DNA of 64,000 nucleotides from GCA-002733465 sp964601915 (GCA_964601915.1 CAZRPK010000001.1:17810-81809); one strand, 5' to 3'; numbered from the stretch's first letter, positions 1 to 9,755 are shown. Notes: a model not told the origin generated them from the sequence alone. Numbers and translations: made by a program.

Positions 1-1
1 C

Positions 2-463
2 GCTGAAGGTCGCCTCGTACTTGCTGATGGTTTGATCAAAGCGTGCGAATCTGACGCGCATACCATTATTGATGCTGCAACTTTAACTGGGGCGGCTTGT
101 GTGGCACTTGGTGATCATTACAACGCGCTATTTACAACTGATGATGATCTGGCAGAAAAAATTAGTAAAATATCAATCGAAAATCATGATCCTTTATGGC
201 GTTTACCACTTGAAAAGTTTCATCAAGACAATTGTCCTTCCCACTATGCGGTAACTGCTAACAGCAAGCCACAACCCGGTGGTGGCATTGGTGGAGCGAG
301 TAATGCGGCCGGTTTTCTTTCTCGATTTGTCGATACAGACAATAAAAGATGGGCTCACTTTGATCTAGCAGCATGCTTTAGAGACTCAGGCGACTCGCTT
401 TTTTCTGCGGGCGCAACCGGTAGAGGAATTCGTAGTATCGCTTCTTTTTTGTGTGACCAATAA
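2..463 (+). CDS. pepB: Peptidase B / leucyl aminopeptidase (M17), C-terminal part
   Basis: The gene is cut by the window edge; the frame is open from base 2. The first residues read AEGRLVLADGL, the conserved M17 metal and active-site block (the NTDAEGR motif), followed by a DAATLTGA segment. The end, with AGFLSRFV, HFDLAACFR and SAGATGRGIRSIASFL, resembles E. coli PepB more than PepA, in both sequence and spacing to the stop. PepB is a cytosolic dinuclear-metal aminopeptidase that removes N-terminal residues from peptides. pcnB starts 15 bases after the stop, so the two may be co-transcribed. A TTG at position 32 is internal and not a start. The PepB versus PepA choice rests on remembered C-terminal similarity only. 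Confidence 0.88.
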   Translation, partial: AEGRLVLADGLIKACESDAHTIIDAATLTGAACVALGDHYNALFTTDDDLAEKISKISIENHDPLWRLPLEKFHQDNCPSHYAVTANSKPQPGGGIGGASNAAGFLSRFVDTDNKRWAHFDLAACFRDSGDSLFSAGATGRGIRSIASFLCDQ

Positions 464-478
464 GTAAAAATATATCGA

Positions 479-1918
479 ATGGCTTCTCTATTTAAAAGTT
501 TTTTTAAACGAAAAAAAGGCGCGAAAGCTTCTGATGTGAATAAATTGTCCTCAAAAACATCAAAGGTACCTGAAATCGCAAAGCCTGATTTCGAAACAAC
601 CGTTCTCAAAAGAGATGCCCACAATGTGTCTAGAAAAGACATCAGTAAAAATGCGATTAAAGTCCTCTATAAACTAAATGATGCAGGTTATCAATCCTAC
701 TTAGTTGGCGGTGGCGTAAGAGATATATTACTTGGTCTAAAACCAAAAGATTTTGACGTTGCTACAGATGCAACTCCCGAACAAATAAAAAGTGTTTTTC
801 GGAATTGCCGGTTAATCGGTCGTCGCTTTAGACTAGCTCATATTTTATTTGGCAGAGAAGTGATTGAAGTAGCAACATTTAGAGCCGGTCATGAAGGTAG
901 TCAGTCAGAGCTTCAAAACAATAAACAAACACGAAAAACGGCCAAAGCATTGACTGATGATGACGGTATGTTAGTTCGTGATAACGTTTACGGAACACTA
1001 ATTGAGGATGCTTTTAGACGTGATTTCACTGTTAATGCTCTTTATTACACCGTACAAGATTTCACTGTCATTGATTACACAAAAGGGCTTAAAGATCTAA
1101 AGGCAAAAACACTACGCTTAATTGGCGATCCCGTTGAAAGATACAAAGAAGATCCCGTTAGAATATTAAGAGCAATTAGACTGTCTTGTAAATTGAACTT
1201 GTCCATAGAGAAAAAAACCTTAGAGCCAATCAGAGAATTATCTGTTTTATTAGAAAATATCTCGAATGCTCGGTTATGGGAAGAATGCAATAAAATGTTA
1301 CTTTCTGGTCATGCTGAAAAAACATGGAATGCCCTTTATAAAGAAGGTGTTTCCAACAGTTTATTTTCACAAACCACTCACTGCTTAAAGAGCCATGACT
1401 CAAAGACTAAATCAAAGTCATTTAACTTATTTATTCAATCTGCATTAATCAATACTGATAAACGGATCGCCATTAAAAAAAGCGTGAACCCAGCATTTCT
1501 ATTTTCAGTAATTCTTTGGGCACCTTTAGAAGAGTGTGTAGCAAAATTAATTGAAAAAGGTTTGTCTCCTTACGATGCCAATCAAAAAGCGGCGGATCAG
1601 GTATTAAATATTCAACGCGACCGAGTAGGCATTCCAAAGAGGTTTAGTAGCATGATTAAGGAAATATGGACTTTACAATACCGCTTAACTATTTTAAAAA
1701 GAAAGTCAGTACTTCATTTATTAGAACATCCTCGATTTAGAGCTGCGTATGATTTTCTTTGTTTAAGAGCGGGTGAAAACAAAGAATTAAAAGAGTTATC
1801 TAATTGGTGGACAGAATTTCAGGAATTAAATTCTCAAGAAAAAGATAACATACTTTCCAAAGTAAGTGTGCAAAACAAAAATGGGCGAAAAAAACGAAAA
1901 TTTAAAACTAAAGCGTGA
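479..1918 (+). CDS. pcnB: Poly(A) polymerase I
   Basis: 479 residues. It adds 3' poly(A) tails that mark RNAs for decay. A lysine-rich N-terminus (about residues 1-65) is followed by the class II nucleotidyltransferase head: GGGVRDILLG near residue 79 and the catalytic DFDVATDATPEQ near 92. The RRFRLAHI and DDGMLVRDNVYGT segments are typical of bacterial PcnB rather than CCA-adding enzymes. The RNA-binding neck follows (DPVERYKEDPVRILRAIR, about 215-235). The C-terminus is strongly basic (KNGRKKRKFKTKA), as in other PcnB proteins. folK follows after 9 bases, the usual gammaproteobacterial pcnB-folK arrangement. The start ATG is the first in frame and leaves the usual N-terminal length. Confidence 0.95.
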   Translation: MASLFKSFFKRKKGAKASDVNKLSSKTSKVPEIAKPDFETTVLKRDAHNVSRKDISKNAIKVLYKLNDAGYQSYLVGGGVRDILLGLKPKDFDVATDATPEQIKSVFRNCRLIGRRFRLAHILFGREVIEVATFRAGHEGSQSELQNNKQTRKTAKALTDDDGMLVRDNVYGTLIEDAFRRDFTVNALYYTVQDFTVIDYTKGLKDLKAKTLRLIGDPVERYKEDPVRILRAIRLSCKLNLSIEKKTLEPIRELSVLLENISNARLWEECNKMLLSGHAEKTWNALYKEGVSNSLFSQTTHCLKSHDSKTKSKSFNLFIQSALINTDKRIAIKKSVNPAFLFSVILWAPLEECVAKLIEKGLSPYDANQKAADQVLNIQRDRVGIPKRFSSMIKEIWTLQYRLTILKRKSVLHLLEHPRFRAAYDFLCLRAGENKELKELSNWWTEFQELNSQEKDNILSKVSVQNKNGRKKRKFKTKA

Positions 1919-1927
1919 TCGATAGAA

Positions 1928-2497
1928 ATGTTAAATTCCATACGAAAAGATAATCATACTGAGAACTTTGAAATTTGCTATATTGGCTTAGGCTCTAATC
2001 TTGATTCACCAATAAATCAAATCCAACAAGCAATCTATACGCTCAGTAACTCAACTCAAATCAAATTATTTAAAAAATCATCTCTATATAAAAGTCCACC
2101 AATGGGATCTCAAGATCAAAATGATTATATTAATGCCGTTGTAGCAATAAAGACTTGTTTAAGCCCAATCGTTCTATTAGATAAACTACAATCGATTGAG
2201 TTAACGCAAGGACGGATCAGAAAAGAAGAGAGATGGAGCGCTCGTACATTAGATCTTGATTTGCTACTATATGGCAATCAAATAATAGAAAGTGATAGAC
2301 TAACGGTTCCTCATTACGGTCTAACCGAAAGGGTTTTTGTTTTGTATCCTTTGTCTGAAATTGCACCTCATTTAACGCTTCCTAAAGGAGCTAATTTAGT
2401 TTCAATTATTACAAAACTAAAACAAAAAAAACCGATAATAGAAAAACTATCAACTAGTTTCGACAATATAAAAAATACGGGAATTAATTTTCAATGA
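1928..2497 (+). CDS. folK: 2-amino-4-hydroxy-6-hydroxymethyldihydropteridine pyrophosphokinase
   Basis: 189 residues. The enzyme transfers pyrophosphate from ATP to 6-hydroxymethyl-7,8-dihydropterin in folate synthesis. Visible HPPK signatures are YIGLGSNL near residue 18, SSLYKSPPMG near 55, DYINAVVA near 67, and the ATP and metal block RWSARTLDLDLLLYG near 100 with its paired aspartates. The next gene overlaps by four bases (ATGA), so translational coupling is likely. There is a tail of about 25 residues beyond the usual end of the domain, rich in Lys and Asn, with no motif I recognise. Confidence 0.95.
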   Translation: MLNSIRKDNHTENFEICYIGLGSNLDSPINQIQQAIYTLSNSTQIKLFKKSSLYKSPPMGSQDQNDYINAVVAIKTCLSPIVLLDKLQSIELTQGRIRKEERWSARTLDLDLLLYGNQIIESDRLTVPHYGLTERVFVLYPLSEIAPHLTLPKGANLVSIITKLKQKKPIIEKLSTSFDNIKNTGINFQ

Positions 2498-3162
2498 GCC
2501 AATACCTAACAGCGAGCCATGCATTATCCAATAAAAAACTCATTGCGATAGAAGGACCTATTGGTGTCGGTAAAACAACACTTGCGAGAAAATTATCTGA
2601 CTCAATTCATGCCGAGCTTTTATTGGAAGGTGCTGTCGATAATCCATTTTTAGAAAAATTTTATCAAGATCCAAAAGCGGGTGCATTACCTGCACAACTC
2701 TATTTTCTATTTCAGCGCTCTAGGCAGTTAAAAGAATTAAAGCAAAGTGATATGTTTACACCCAATCATGTCGCTGATTTTTTAATGGATAAAGATCGAT
2801 TATTTGCAAGAGTTACTTTAGATTCAGATGAACTCGCATTATATGAACAAGTTTATGATAATTTAACCATTGATGCGCCAACACCTGATTTGGTTATTTA
2901 TTTACAAGCCCCTACAGAAGTGTTGCTACGTCGGATCAGAAAACGAGGCATTAATATGGAAAATACTATTAGCCATGATTACCTCAATCAATTATCAAGT
3001 GCTTATACTGATTTCTTTCACTATTACCAAGCATCACCATTGTTAATAGTTAACGCTTCTGAAATTGATCTTGTTAATAATGAAAAAGACTATTTGCAGC
3101 TATTAGAAAGGATTGAATCAACCACTAGTGGTAGACATTATTTTAATCCGGCGACAATTTAA
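2494..3162 (+). CDS. Deoxynucleoside kinase (dGK/dCK family)
   Basis: 222 residues. It belongs to the deoxyguanosine/deoxyadenosine kinase family, which phosphorylates salvaged deoxynucleosides. A Walker A P-loop, EGPIGVGKTTLARKL, begins near residue 20. The ENPFL-like substrate segment reads DNPFLEKFYQDP (about 49-60), the QLYFLFQR segment is present, and a DRLFARVTLDSDE block follows. DLVIYLQAP and the arginine-rich lid (LLRRIRKRG) complete the fold. It overlaps folK by four bases and precedes panB by 43 bases. A dNK between folK and panB is common in gammaproteobacteria. Which deoxynucleoside is preferred cannot be read from the sequence. Confidence 0.9.
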   Translation: MSQYLTASHALSNKKLIAIEGPIGVGKTTLARKLSDSIHAELLLEGAVDNPFLEKFYQDPKAGALPAQLYFLFQRSRQLKELKQSDMFTPNHVADFLMDKDRLFARVTLDSDELALYEQVYDNLTIDAPTPDLVIYLQAPTEVLLRRIRKRGINMENTISHDYLNQLSSAYTDFFHYYQASPLLIVNASEIDLVNNEKDYLQLLERIESTTSGRHYFNPATI

Positions 3163-3205
3163 CCCAACAACAATTTAACAAATACTTAAACGAAATGATA
3201 AGACA

Positions 3206-4006
3206 ATGAAAAAACATACGTTGCATAGCATTCAAGCACTAAAAGAAAAACAAGAACCAATAGCCGTACTAACCGCTTATGACTCAAGTTTTGCTAAACT
3301 ACTATCTGAAAATGGTGTTGATATTTTATTAGTGGGTGACTCTCTTGGTATGGTGATGCAAGGTCATAATTCAACGGTTCCTGTAACAATACAGGATATG
3401 ATTTACCATACAAAATGTGTTGCTTCATCTAATCAATTATCTTGGATTGTTGCAGACTTTAGCTATATGTCTTATGCCACGGAAAAGCAAACTTTAGATA
3501 ATGCCGCAAAATTAATGCAAGCAGGAGCGAATATGGTAAAACTTGAAGGCGGAGAATGGTTAGTGCCTAGTATTGAACTACTAAAAGAACGCGGCGTACC
3601 GGTTTGTGCTCACTTAGGACTTACACCACAATCAGTTGATGCGCTTGGTGGATATAAAGTCCAAGCAAAAAATAAAAAAAGTGCAGAAAAATTATTAATT
3701 GATTGTTTAACTGTTGAAAAAGCAGGCGCTAGTTTATTAGTATTAGAATGTGTTCCAAAAGATGTTGCGGAAAAAATCACTAAAAAGCTAAAAATACCCA
3801 CCATTGGTATTGGCGCAGGTAATAAAACCGATGGTCAGGTTTTAGTATTACAAGATATGCTTGGGCTAAATACGCAGTTTAAACCAAAATTTGTCCATAA
3901 TTTTTTTGACAATGAGAATGTTGACAATGTAACTGATGCAATAAAATCATATGTTAGTAGCGTAAAAAACCGCTCATTCCCTAATGATGAACAGTGTTTT
4001 CACTAG
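3206..4006 (+). CDS. panB: 3-methyl-2-oxobutanoate hydroxymethyltransferase
   Basis: 266 residues, normal family length. It converts 2-oxoisovalerate to ketopantoate using 5,10-methylene-THF, the first committed step of pantothenate synthesis. TAYDSSFA, DILLVGDSLGMVMQGH and the magnesium and substrate residues around VADFSYMSY are in order. VKLEGG near residue 112 and VCAHLGLTPQ near 134 follow, and GIGAGNKTDGQVLVLQDMLG near 197 is the C-terminal signature. panC follows after 14 bases, giving a panBC pair. panD is not in the window. Confidence 0.96.
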   Translation: MKKHTLHSIQALKEKQEPIAVLTAYDSSFAKLLSENGVDILLVGDSLGMVMQGHNSTVPVTIQDMIYHTKCVASSNQLSWIVADFSYMSYATEKQTLDNAAKLMQAGANMVKLEGGEWLVPSIELLKERGVPVCAHLGLTPQSVDALGGYKVQAKNKKSAEKLLIDCLTVEKAGASLLVLECVPKDVAEKITKKLKIPTIGIGAGNKTDGQVLVLQDMLGLNTQFKPKFVHNFFDNENVDNVTDAIKSYVSSVKNRSFPNDEQCFH

Positions 4007-4020
4007 AGAGTCTTAATTAA

Positions 4021-4869
4021 ATGAAAATTATAGACAATCCAATAGAAATTCAAGCTGAATTAATATCGCTAAAAAAGCAAGGCAAAAAAATAGGTTTAAT
4101 TCCGACTATGGGAAACCTTCATAAAGGCCATATTTCTCTATTTGAACTTGCAAAAAATCATTGTGATATTTTGGTTGGGAGTATTTTTGTTAATCCAATG
4201 CAGTTTGGCGCTAATGAAGATTTGAATAAATACCCTCGAACCTTAAAAGATGACATTAAAAAATTAGAAACCATTAATGTTGACTATTTATTTACTCCAA
4301 CAAATGAAATAATTTATCCGTTAGGGACTAAAACCAATACCAGTGTAGAGGTCAATAGGTTAACCCAACGTTTGTGCGGAGAAAGTAGACCAACGCATTT
4401 TAAAGGTGTTACAACCGTGGTGAATGTTTTATTTAATATTTTACAACCTGATGTTGTTATTTTTGGAAAAAAAGATTATCAACAATATTTAGTTTTATCT
4501 GCAATGGTTAAAGATTTATTTTTACCCATCAAAATAATTGGTGGTGACATTGTAAGAGAAGATAATGGCTTAGCAATGAGTTCAAGGAATAAATTTTTAA
4601 CTATTAGCGAAAAAGAAAATGCTGCAGAATTAAGGAAAATACTTTTACATTTTTCCAAAATTATCATAGATGGTGAGCGAGACTATCAATCAATCAGACT
4701 AAACGCGATAAAATCTTTAAACGCGAATTCCTTTAATGTTGATTATTTTGAAATCTGTAATACTCATAACCTCGAAAATGCAACAAATAAAGACAAGAAC
4801 ATTTTAATCGCAGCAGCAGCATGGATGGGACAACCAAGATTGCTAGACAATATAGAAGTTAACTTATGA
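4021..4869 (+). CDS. panC: Pantoate--beta-alanine ligase
   Basis: 282 residues. It condenses pantoate and beta-alanine through a pantoyl-adenylate. The nucleotidylyltransferase HIGH-type motif reads HKGH in IPTMGNLHKGHISLF (about 27-41). VNPMQFGANEDLNKYPRT, the pantoate site CGESRPTHFKGVTTVVNVLFN and VIFGKKDYQQY follow. The KMSKS-like element is MSSRN near residue 190. It overlaps the following iadA start by four bases (ATGA), so the pantothenate pair and the isoaspartyl peptidase/cyanophycin genes may share a transcript. Confidence 0.96.
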   Translation: MKIIDNPIEIQAELISLKKQGKKIGLIPTMGNLHKGHISLFELAKNHCDILVGSIFVNPMQFGANEDLNKYPRTLKDDIKKLETINVDYLFTPTNEIIYPLGTKTNTSVEVNRLTQRLCGESRPTHFKGVTTVVNVLFNILQPDVVIFGKKDYQQYLVLSAMVKDLFLPIKIIGGDIVREDNGLAMSSRNKFLTISEKENAAELRKILLHFSKIIIDGERDYQSIRLNAIKSLNANSFNVDYFEICNTHNLENATNKDKNILIAAAAWMGQPRLLDNIEVNL

Positions 4870-6026
4870 TACATCGTTTAAACAACGTTAACGCCTATTG
4901 CCCAAATCCAATTGGCATAGTAAATATATTAGTTGCCGCCGGTAAAATAGTCGCTATTTCTTCAAAAAAAATAACGATTGATGAATCGTTGCTAAAATCT
5001 GATGTGGACTTTAAAGGCAAACGTCTTATTCCAGGGCTAGTAGATGGTCACGCACATATTACAGGCGGTGGTGGTGAAGCCGGTTTTAAAACCAAAGTGC
5101 CTCCAGTTAATTTAAGTCAATATACCAGTGCAGGCGTGACCTCAGTTATTGGATTATTAGGCACGGATGACACCACTCGAAATACCTCATCTTTAATAGC
5201 GCAAGTCTATGCATTAAGAGAGGAAGGCATTAGCGCCTGGTGTTATACAGGTGGTTATCATATACCTTTGCAAACCTTAACAAATTCTGTCAGAAACGAC
5301 ATTGTTCATATTGAGCCGATCATTGGTGTCGGTGAATTAGCTATTTCAGATCACCGCTCATCACAACCTACTTTTGATGAGATTGCTAGAATCGTGGGAG
5401 ATGTACACGTCGCTGGTATAATGACAGGCAAAGCAGGAATAGTACATTTTCATCTTGGTGACGGAAGCCGAAAGCTAGCGCTAATTGAAGACTTATTAAA
5501 TAAAACGGAGTTACCTCCACGCACATTAAATCCAACTCACTGTAATAGAAACATACCACTTTTTAAACAAGCCTGTGAATTGACAAAACGTGGTATCTCA
5601 ATCGATATTACGGCATTCCCCAAAACTGATAGTAATGAAGAATACTCCGCAACCGAATCATTTGAAATATTTCACAAGATGCAATTTGATCTTAGCAAGA
5701 TGACTATTTCCTCCGATGGTGGAGGCTGCTTACCGCAATTTAACCAACAAGGTGAACTGATTAAACTAGACTATGGACGCTGTTCTTTATTAAGTGATAC
5801 TTTGAAAGAACTATTGGATCTTGGGTATTCTGAAGAGGAGGCATTGCTACCCTTCACAAAAAATGTCACTGATTTATTAAAATTGTCAAACAAGGGTGAA
5901 ATAAAAATTGGGAATGATGCCGATCTTATCGTACTCGACGGAGAGAATAAGATAGAATCGGTAATGGCCTTAGGAAAGTGGCACAAGAAAGACGGCAAGA
6001 TGCTTCGATTAGGTAGTTTTGAATAA
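4866..6026 (+). CDS. iadA: Isoaspartyl dipeptidase (beta-aspartyl dipeptidase)
   Basis: 386 residues. An amidohydrolase-superfamily enzyme that cleaves beta-aspartyl dipeptides. GLVDGHAHITGGGGEAGF near residue 57 carries the HxH zinc ligands and the IadA-specific glycine run. TSVIGLLGTD, WCYTGGYHIP, GVGELAISDHRS, IVHFHLGD, NPTHCNRN and SSDGGGCLP follow in family order. Its neighbours matter: cyanophycinase releases beta-Asp-Arg dipeptides, and IadA-type enzymes split these into aspartate and arginine. Placed directly before cphB and cphA, it most likely completes cyanophycin breakdown. That role is inference; the family call is not in doubt. Confidence 0.94.
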   Translation: MIHRLNNVNAYCPNPIGIVNILVAAGKIVAISSKKITIDESLLKSDVDFKGKRLIPGLVDGHAHITGGGGEAGFKTKVPPVNLSQYTSAGVTSVIGLLGTDDTTRNTSSLIAQVYALREEGISAWCYTGGYHIPLQTLTNSVRNDIVHIEPIIGVGELAISDHRSSQPTFDEIARIVGDVHVAGIMTGKAGIVHFHLGDGSRKLALIEDLLNKTELPPRTLNPTHCNRNIPLFKQACELTKRGISIDITAFPKTDSNEEYSATESFEIFHKMQFDLSKMTISSDGGGCLPQFNQQGELIKLDYGRCSLLSDTLKELLDLGYSEEEALLPFTKNVTDLLKLSNKGEIKIGNDADLIVLDGENKIESVMALGKWHKKDGKMLRLGSFE

Positions 6027-6048
6027 AGCAGGCTTCCGTGGTGAAATG

Positions 6049-6076
6049 TTTTTAGTTTTTAGTTTTTAGTTTTTAG
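6049..6076 (+). repeat. Tandem heptamer TTTTTAG x4 before cphB
   Basis: Four perfect direct copies of TTTTTAG lie immediately upstream of the cyanophycinase gene. The last copy runs into AGGA (6075-6078), the likely ribosome binding site, seven bases before the cphB ATG at 6086. Slippage would change copy number upstream of the binding site without altering the protein. Confidence 0.9.
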
Positions 6077-6085
6077 GAAAAGTAT

Positions 6086-6901
6086 ATGTGTCCTGCAGTA
6101 AGTATCAAAAATGTTAATCGTGGTTGGATTATTCCCATTGGCGGTGCGGAAGATAAAATTAATGATAAAACCATATTAAAGCGTTTTTACGAATTGTCCG
6201 GCGGTAAAAATGCAAAAATATTAATCATACCAACCGCCTCACAACTTGAAGATACAGGTTCTCGCTACGTCGAAATTTTTGAAAGCATGGGTGCTAAATC
6301 CATGTACATTCCGGTTGATGAACGAGAAGATTGTTTTAAAGAAGAAATCATTGAAACACTCAATCGAGCCACTGGGATTTTTATTACTGGAGGCAATCAA
6401 CTTCGTCTTTCGACCATCCTTGGTGGTACGCCAGTTGCTAAATTAATCCGCTCTTTAAATGCCAAAGGTGTTCATGTTGCGGGAACATCGGCGGGAGCAG
6501 CTATAGTCTCCGAACATATGATAGCTGGTGGGAAAAAAGGGCCGACGCCTAAAGAAGATGGCGCAACCATGGCGCCAGGTTTAGGTTTAACCAATAAAAT
6601 CATCGTTGATCAACATTTTAGACAAAGAGATCGTATTGGTCGCTTGTTGGCGGCACTTTCTTATAATCCTTTTATTTCCGGGATCGGGATTGATGAAGAC
6701 ACAGCCGCATTTATATCTCCACAGGGTATATTCGAAGTGGTTGGTACTGGTGCAATTACTGTGGTTGATCCATCCGAACTTACCCATTCATCCATGCACG
6801 ATGCACGTCATAAAGAAAATATTACCTTAATCGGTATGAAACTCCACATTCTAGGCGAAGGATCCAAATACAATATAAATACTAGAGAAGCATTCGCATA
6901 A
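6086..6901 (+). CDS. cphB: Cyanophycinase
   Basis: 271 residues. A serine peptidase of the S51-type class I glutamine amidotransferase fold that cuts cyanophycin into beta-Asp-Arg dipeptides. IPIGGAEDKIND near the start, IIPTAS, GIFITGGNQLRLSTIL and the nucleophile elbow GTSAGAAIVSEHMI (Ser near residue 135) are all visible. DQHFRQRDRIGRLLAAL and GIGIDEDTA are also cyanophycinase-typical. The length matches the family. The start has AGGA seven bases upstream. cphA follows after 43 bases. With iadA upstream, the full breakdown route to free Asp and Arg is encoded beside the synthetase. Confidence 0.95.
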   Translation: MCPAVSIKNVNRGWIIPIGGAEDKINDKTILKRFYELSGGKNAKILIIPTASQLEDTGSRYVEIFESMGAKSMYIPVDEREDCFKEEIIETLNRATGIFITGGNQLRLSTILGGTPVAKLIRSLNAKGVHVAGTSAGAAIVSEHMIAGGKKGPTPKEDGATMAPGLGLTNKIIVDQHFRQRDRIGRLLAALSYNPFISGIGIDEDTAAFISPQGIFEVVGTGAITVVDPSELTHSSMHDARHKENITLIGMKLHILGEGSKYNINTREAFA

Positions 6902-6944
6902 AAAAAATAGTTAGGCATTAAACATTAAAAGCTGAGGGAGTAAA

Positions 6945-9755
6945 ATGAAAATACTGAGTACAAACGTTTACGTTGGCCCCAATCTTTACGCTCATTTTCC
7001 AGTCATTAGGCAACAAATTGATCTGGGTATTTTAGAAGAATGGCCCTCAGCAAAAATTGGTGATACTTTTATTAATGGCTTAATTGCAGCCTTACCCGGC
7101 TTACAAGAACACGGTTGTTCTTATGGTATTGATGGCGGGTTTATCCGTCGTTTAAAAGAAGATGGTGGTACTTGGATGGGTCATATTCTTGAGCACACTA
7201 TTCTAGAATTACAAAATATTGCAGGTTCCGATGTTACTTTTGGCAGAACTCGCTCTATGGAAAACCAGCCTGGTTGCTACAATATGGTTTTCCAATATAA
7301 ACAACGTGAGGTAGGGTTAGAATCTGCTCGAATTGCACGCAGTTTATTATTTAGTTTAATACCTGCTGAATTACAAAAAGAGCTTGGCGAATTTATCGAA
7401 AAAGACTTTGATTTTGAAGATGAGAAAACCACTTTTATACGTTTCGCTCAAAGAAAAGAATTAGGCCCTTCAACCGGTTCAATCGTCAATGCGGCGATCG
7501 AAAGAGGTATTCCTTGGTTACGCTTAAATGAATATTCGTTGGTACAATTTGGCCACGGTAAATTTCAGCAAAGAATTCAAGCGACCATCACATCCAAAAC
7601 AGGTCATATCGCTGTAGAAGTTTCCTGTGATAAAGAAGACACTCATAATTTATTACATGATTTAGGTCTACCATTACCAAGACAAGAACTGGTTTATTCA
7701 GAAAAACAAGCGGTTAGAATGGCGAGAAGAATCGGCTACCCCGTGGTTGTGAAACCCCTTGATGCAAATCATGGTCGAGGGATTACTATTGATATTAATC
7801 AAGACAATGAAATTGAATCTGCTTTTCAATTCGCTCGAGAAAAAGGTACCTCAAGAGGAATTTTAATCGAATCAATGATCTCAGGATTCGATCACAGAAT
7901 GCTAGTCGTTAACGGTGAATTAGTGGCGGTAGCCAAACGAGTTCCAGGCCATATTATTGGCGACAACAAACACACTATTGCTGAACTTGTCGATATTGTT
8001 AATCAAGATCCAAGACGCGGTGTTGGTCACGAAAAGGTGTTAACCCAATTAGAGCTTGATCGGCAAGCAAATTTATTAATTGAACAAGCGGGACACACTT
8101 CAGAAACAATTTTACCTGAAGACGAAATATTTTACCTTCGCTCAACCGCCAATTTATCAACCGGTGGCACCGCAATTGATTTGACCGATGAAGTTCACCC
8201 GGATAATCGCGCTATGGCGGTACGAGCGGTTATGGCGGTTGGTCTTGATGTTGGCGGGGTAGATTTTTTAATTGATGATATCAGCCAATCCTATAAAGAA
8301 ATTGGTGGTGCAATTGTTGAAGTAAACGCAGCACCAGGATTTAGAATGCACGTTGCTCCGTCCGAAGGTAAACCGCGTGATGTAGCAGGTAAAGTTATGG
8401 ATATGTTATTTCCTGCAGATACGCCAAGTCGAATTCCAATTGCTGCAATTACCGGAACGAATGGTAAAACCACCACAGCAAGAATGCTTTCACACGTTTT
8501 AAAAACTGCAGGTCATATTGTTGGCAACACGGCTACCGAAGGAGTTTACATTGATGGTCATTTAACCGTTAAAGGTGATATGACAGGGCCAAAAGCGGCT
8601 CACATTGTTTTACGCGACCCAACGGTTGATATTGCCGTTTTAGAAACAGCCCGTGGTGGAATTGTTCGAGCCGGTTTAGGTTATGAGTCAACCAACGTGT
8701 CTGCTTGTCTCAATATTTCTTCTGATCATTTAGGTCTTAAAGGTGTTAATACGCTTGAGCAGTTAGCCGAAGCAAAACGTGTTGTCGTTGAAGTCGCTCG
8801 AGATGTTGCGGTATTAAATGCTGATGATCATTTATGTTTGCAAATGGCCGATTACACTAAAGCAAAACGAATTTGTTATGTGACAATGAATCCTCGCCAT
8901 GCATTAGTTAAAGAACATATTCGTCAAGGCGGAATGGCTCTAGTATTAGAGCAAGGGATCAATGGCGATATGATCACTATTTATGATAACGGCACACATA
9001 CGCCGTTACTTTGGACTCATTTAATTCCTGCGACTATAGAAGGTAAAGCTATTCACAATGTTCAAAATGCAATGTTCGCGGCTGCATTAGCTTATTCAAT
9101 GAACAAAGAACTTGATCAGATTAGACATGGATTAAGAACCTTTGATTCAACCTTCTTCCAAGCGCCTGGACGAATGAATCAATACGATGAACACCCATTT
9201 AAAGTCATACTTGATTACGGCCATAACCCTGCGGCGATTAACGTAGTTTGCCAAACTATTGATCGATTTGATGTTAACGGAAGTAAAATTTGTGTACTCG
9301 CGGCTCCCGGTGATAGGCGTGATGAAGATATTAAGCAAATTGCGATTGAAGCCGCAGGTCATTTTGATCATTACATTGTAAAAGCAGATGATAATCGTCG
9401 TGGGCGTGATGATCGTGAAGTTCCATTAATGTTGCAAAAACAATTGATAGAATCTGGCGTTACAGAAGATAGAATTCAATTAGTGGCTGATGAAGCTAAC
9501 GCAGTTTCCACCGCATTAACCATGGGGAAAGAAGGTGATTTAATATTAATTTTCGGAGATAATATCACTCGTTGCTGGAAACAAATTATTCACTTTAACA
9601 AAGAAAACCAAAAGTCATCTAAAACAGAAACGATCCTAAGTAATACCAATTCAAATGTGATTTTGGATGATGATGAAAAGGCCTTTTTAGATTCTGCCGA
9701 TCTAATTAAAGATGAAAAAGGCGTTCGTTTAGCCAGAGCGGAAGAAAATGACTAG
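6945..9755 (+). CDS. cphA: Cyanophycin synthetase
   Basis: 936 residues. It polymerises aspartate and arginine into the storage polymer cyanophycin with two ATP-using sites. An N-terminal CphA domain (about 1-160) is followed by an ATP-grasp domain with VVKPLDANHGRGI near residue 268 and IVEVNAAPGFRMH near 457. The Mur-ligase-like domain carries the P-loop ITGTNGKTTTARML near 500, then ETARGGIVRAGL and ILDYGHNPAAI. The C-terminus ends in an acidic tail of about 40 residues beyond the conserved part. AGGGAG lies just before the ATG (RBS: gagggag at 6933-6939). It overlaps the downstream paralogue by eight bases, so the two are likely translated together. Confidence 0.96.
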   Translation: MKILSTNVYVGPNLYAHFPVIRQQIDLGILEEWPSAKIGDTFINGLIAALPGLQEHGCSYGIDGGFIRRLKEDGGTWMGHILEHTILELQNIAGSDVTFGRTRSMENQPGCYNMVFQYKQREVGLESARIARSLLFSLIPAELQKELGEFIEKDFDFEDEKTTFIRFAQRKELGPSTGSIVNAAIERGIPWLRLNEYSLVQFGHGKFQQRIQATITSKTGHIAVEVSCDKEDTHNLLHDLGLPLPRQELVYSEKQAVRMARRIGYPVVVKPLDANHGRGITIDINQDNEIESAFQFAREKGTSRGILIESMISGFDHRMLVVNGELVAVAKRVPGHIIGDNKHTIAELVDIVNQDPRRGVGHEKVLTQLELDRQANLLIEQAGHTSETILPEDEIFYLRSTANLSTGGTAIDLTDEVHPDNRAMAVRAVMAVGLDVGGVDFLIDDISQSYKEIGGAIVEVNAAPGFRMHVAPSEGKPRDVAGKVMDMLFPADTPSRIPIAAITGTNGKTTTARMLSHVLKTAGHIVGNTATEGVYIDGHLTVKGDMTGPKAAHIVLRDPTVDIAVLETARGGIVRAGLGYESTNVSACLNISSDHLGLKGVNTLEQLAEAKRVVVEVARDVAVLNADDHLCLQMADYTKAKRICYVTMNPRHALVKEHIRQGGMALVLEQGINGDMITIYDNGTHTPLLWTHLIPATIEGKAIHNVQNAMFAAALAYSMNKELDQIRHGLRTFDSTFFQAPGRMNQYDEHPFKVILDYGHNPAAINVVCQTIDRFDVNGSKICVLAAPGDRRDEDIKQIAIEAAGHFDHYIVKADDNRRGRDDREVPLMLQKQLIESGVTEDRIQLVADEANAVSTALTMGKEGDLILIFGDNITRCWKQIIHFNKENQKSSKTETILSNTNSNVILDDDEKAFLDSADLIKDEKGVRLARAEEND

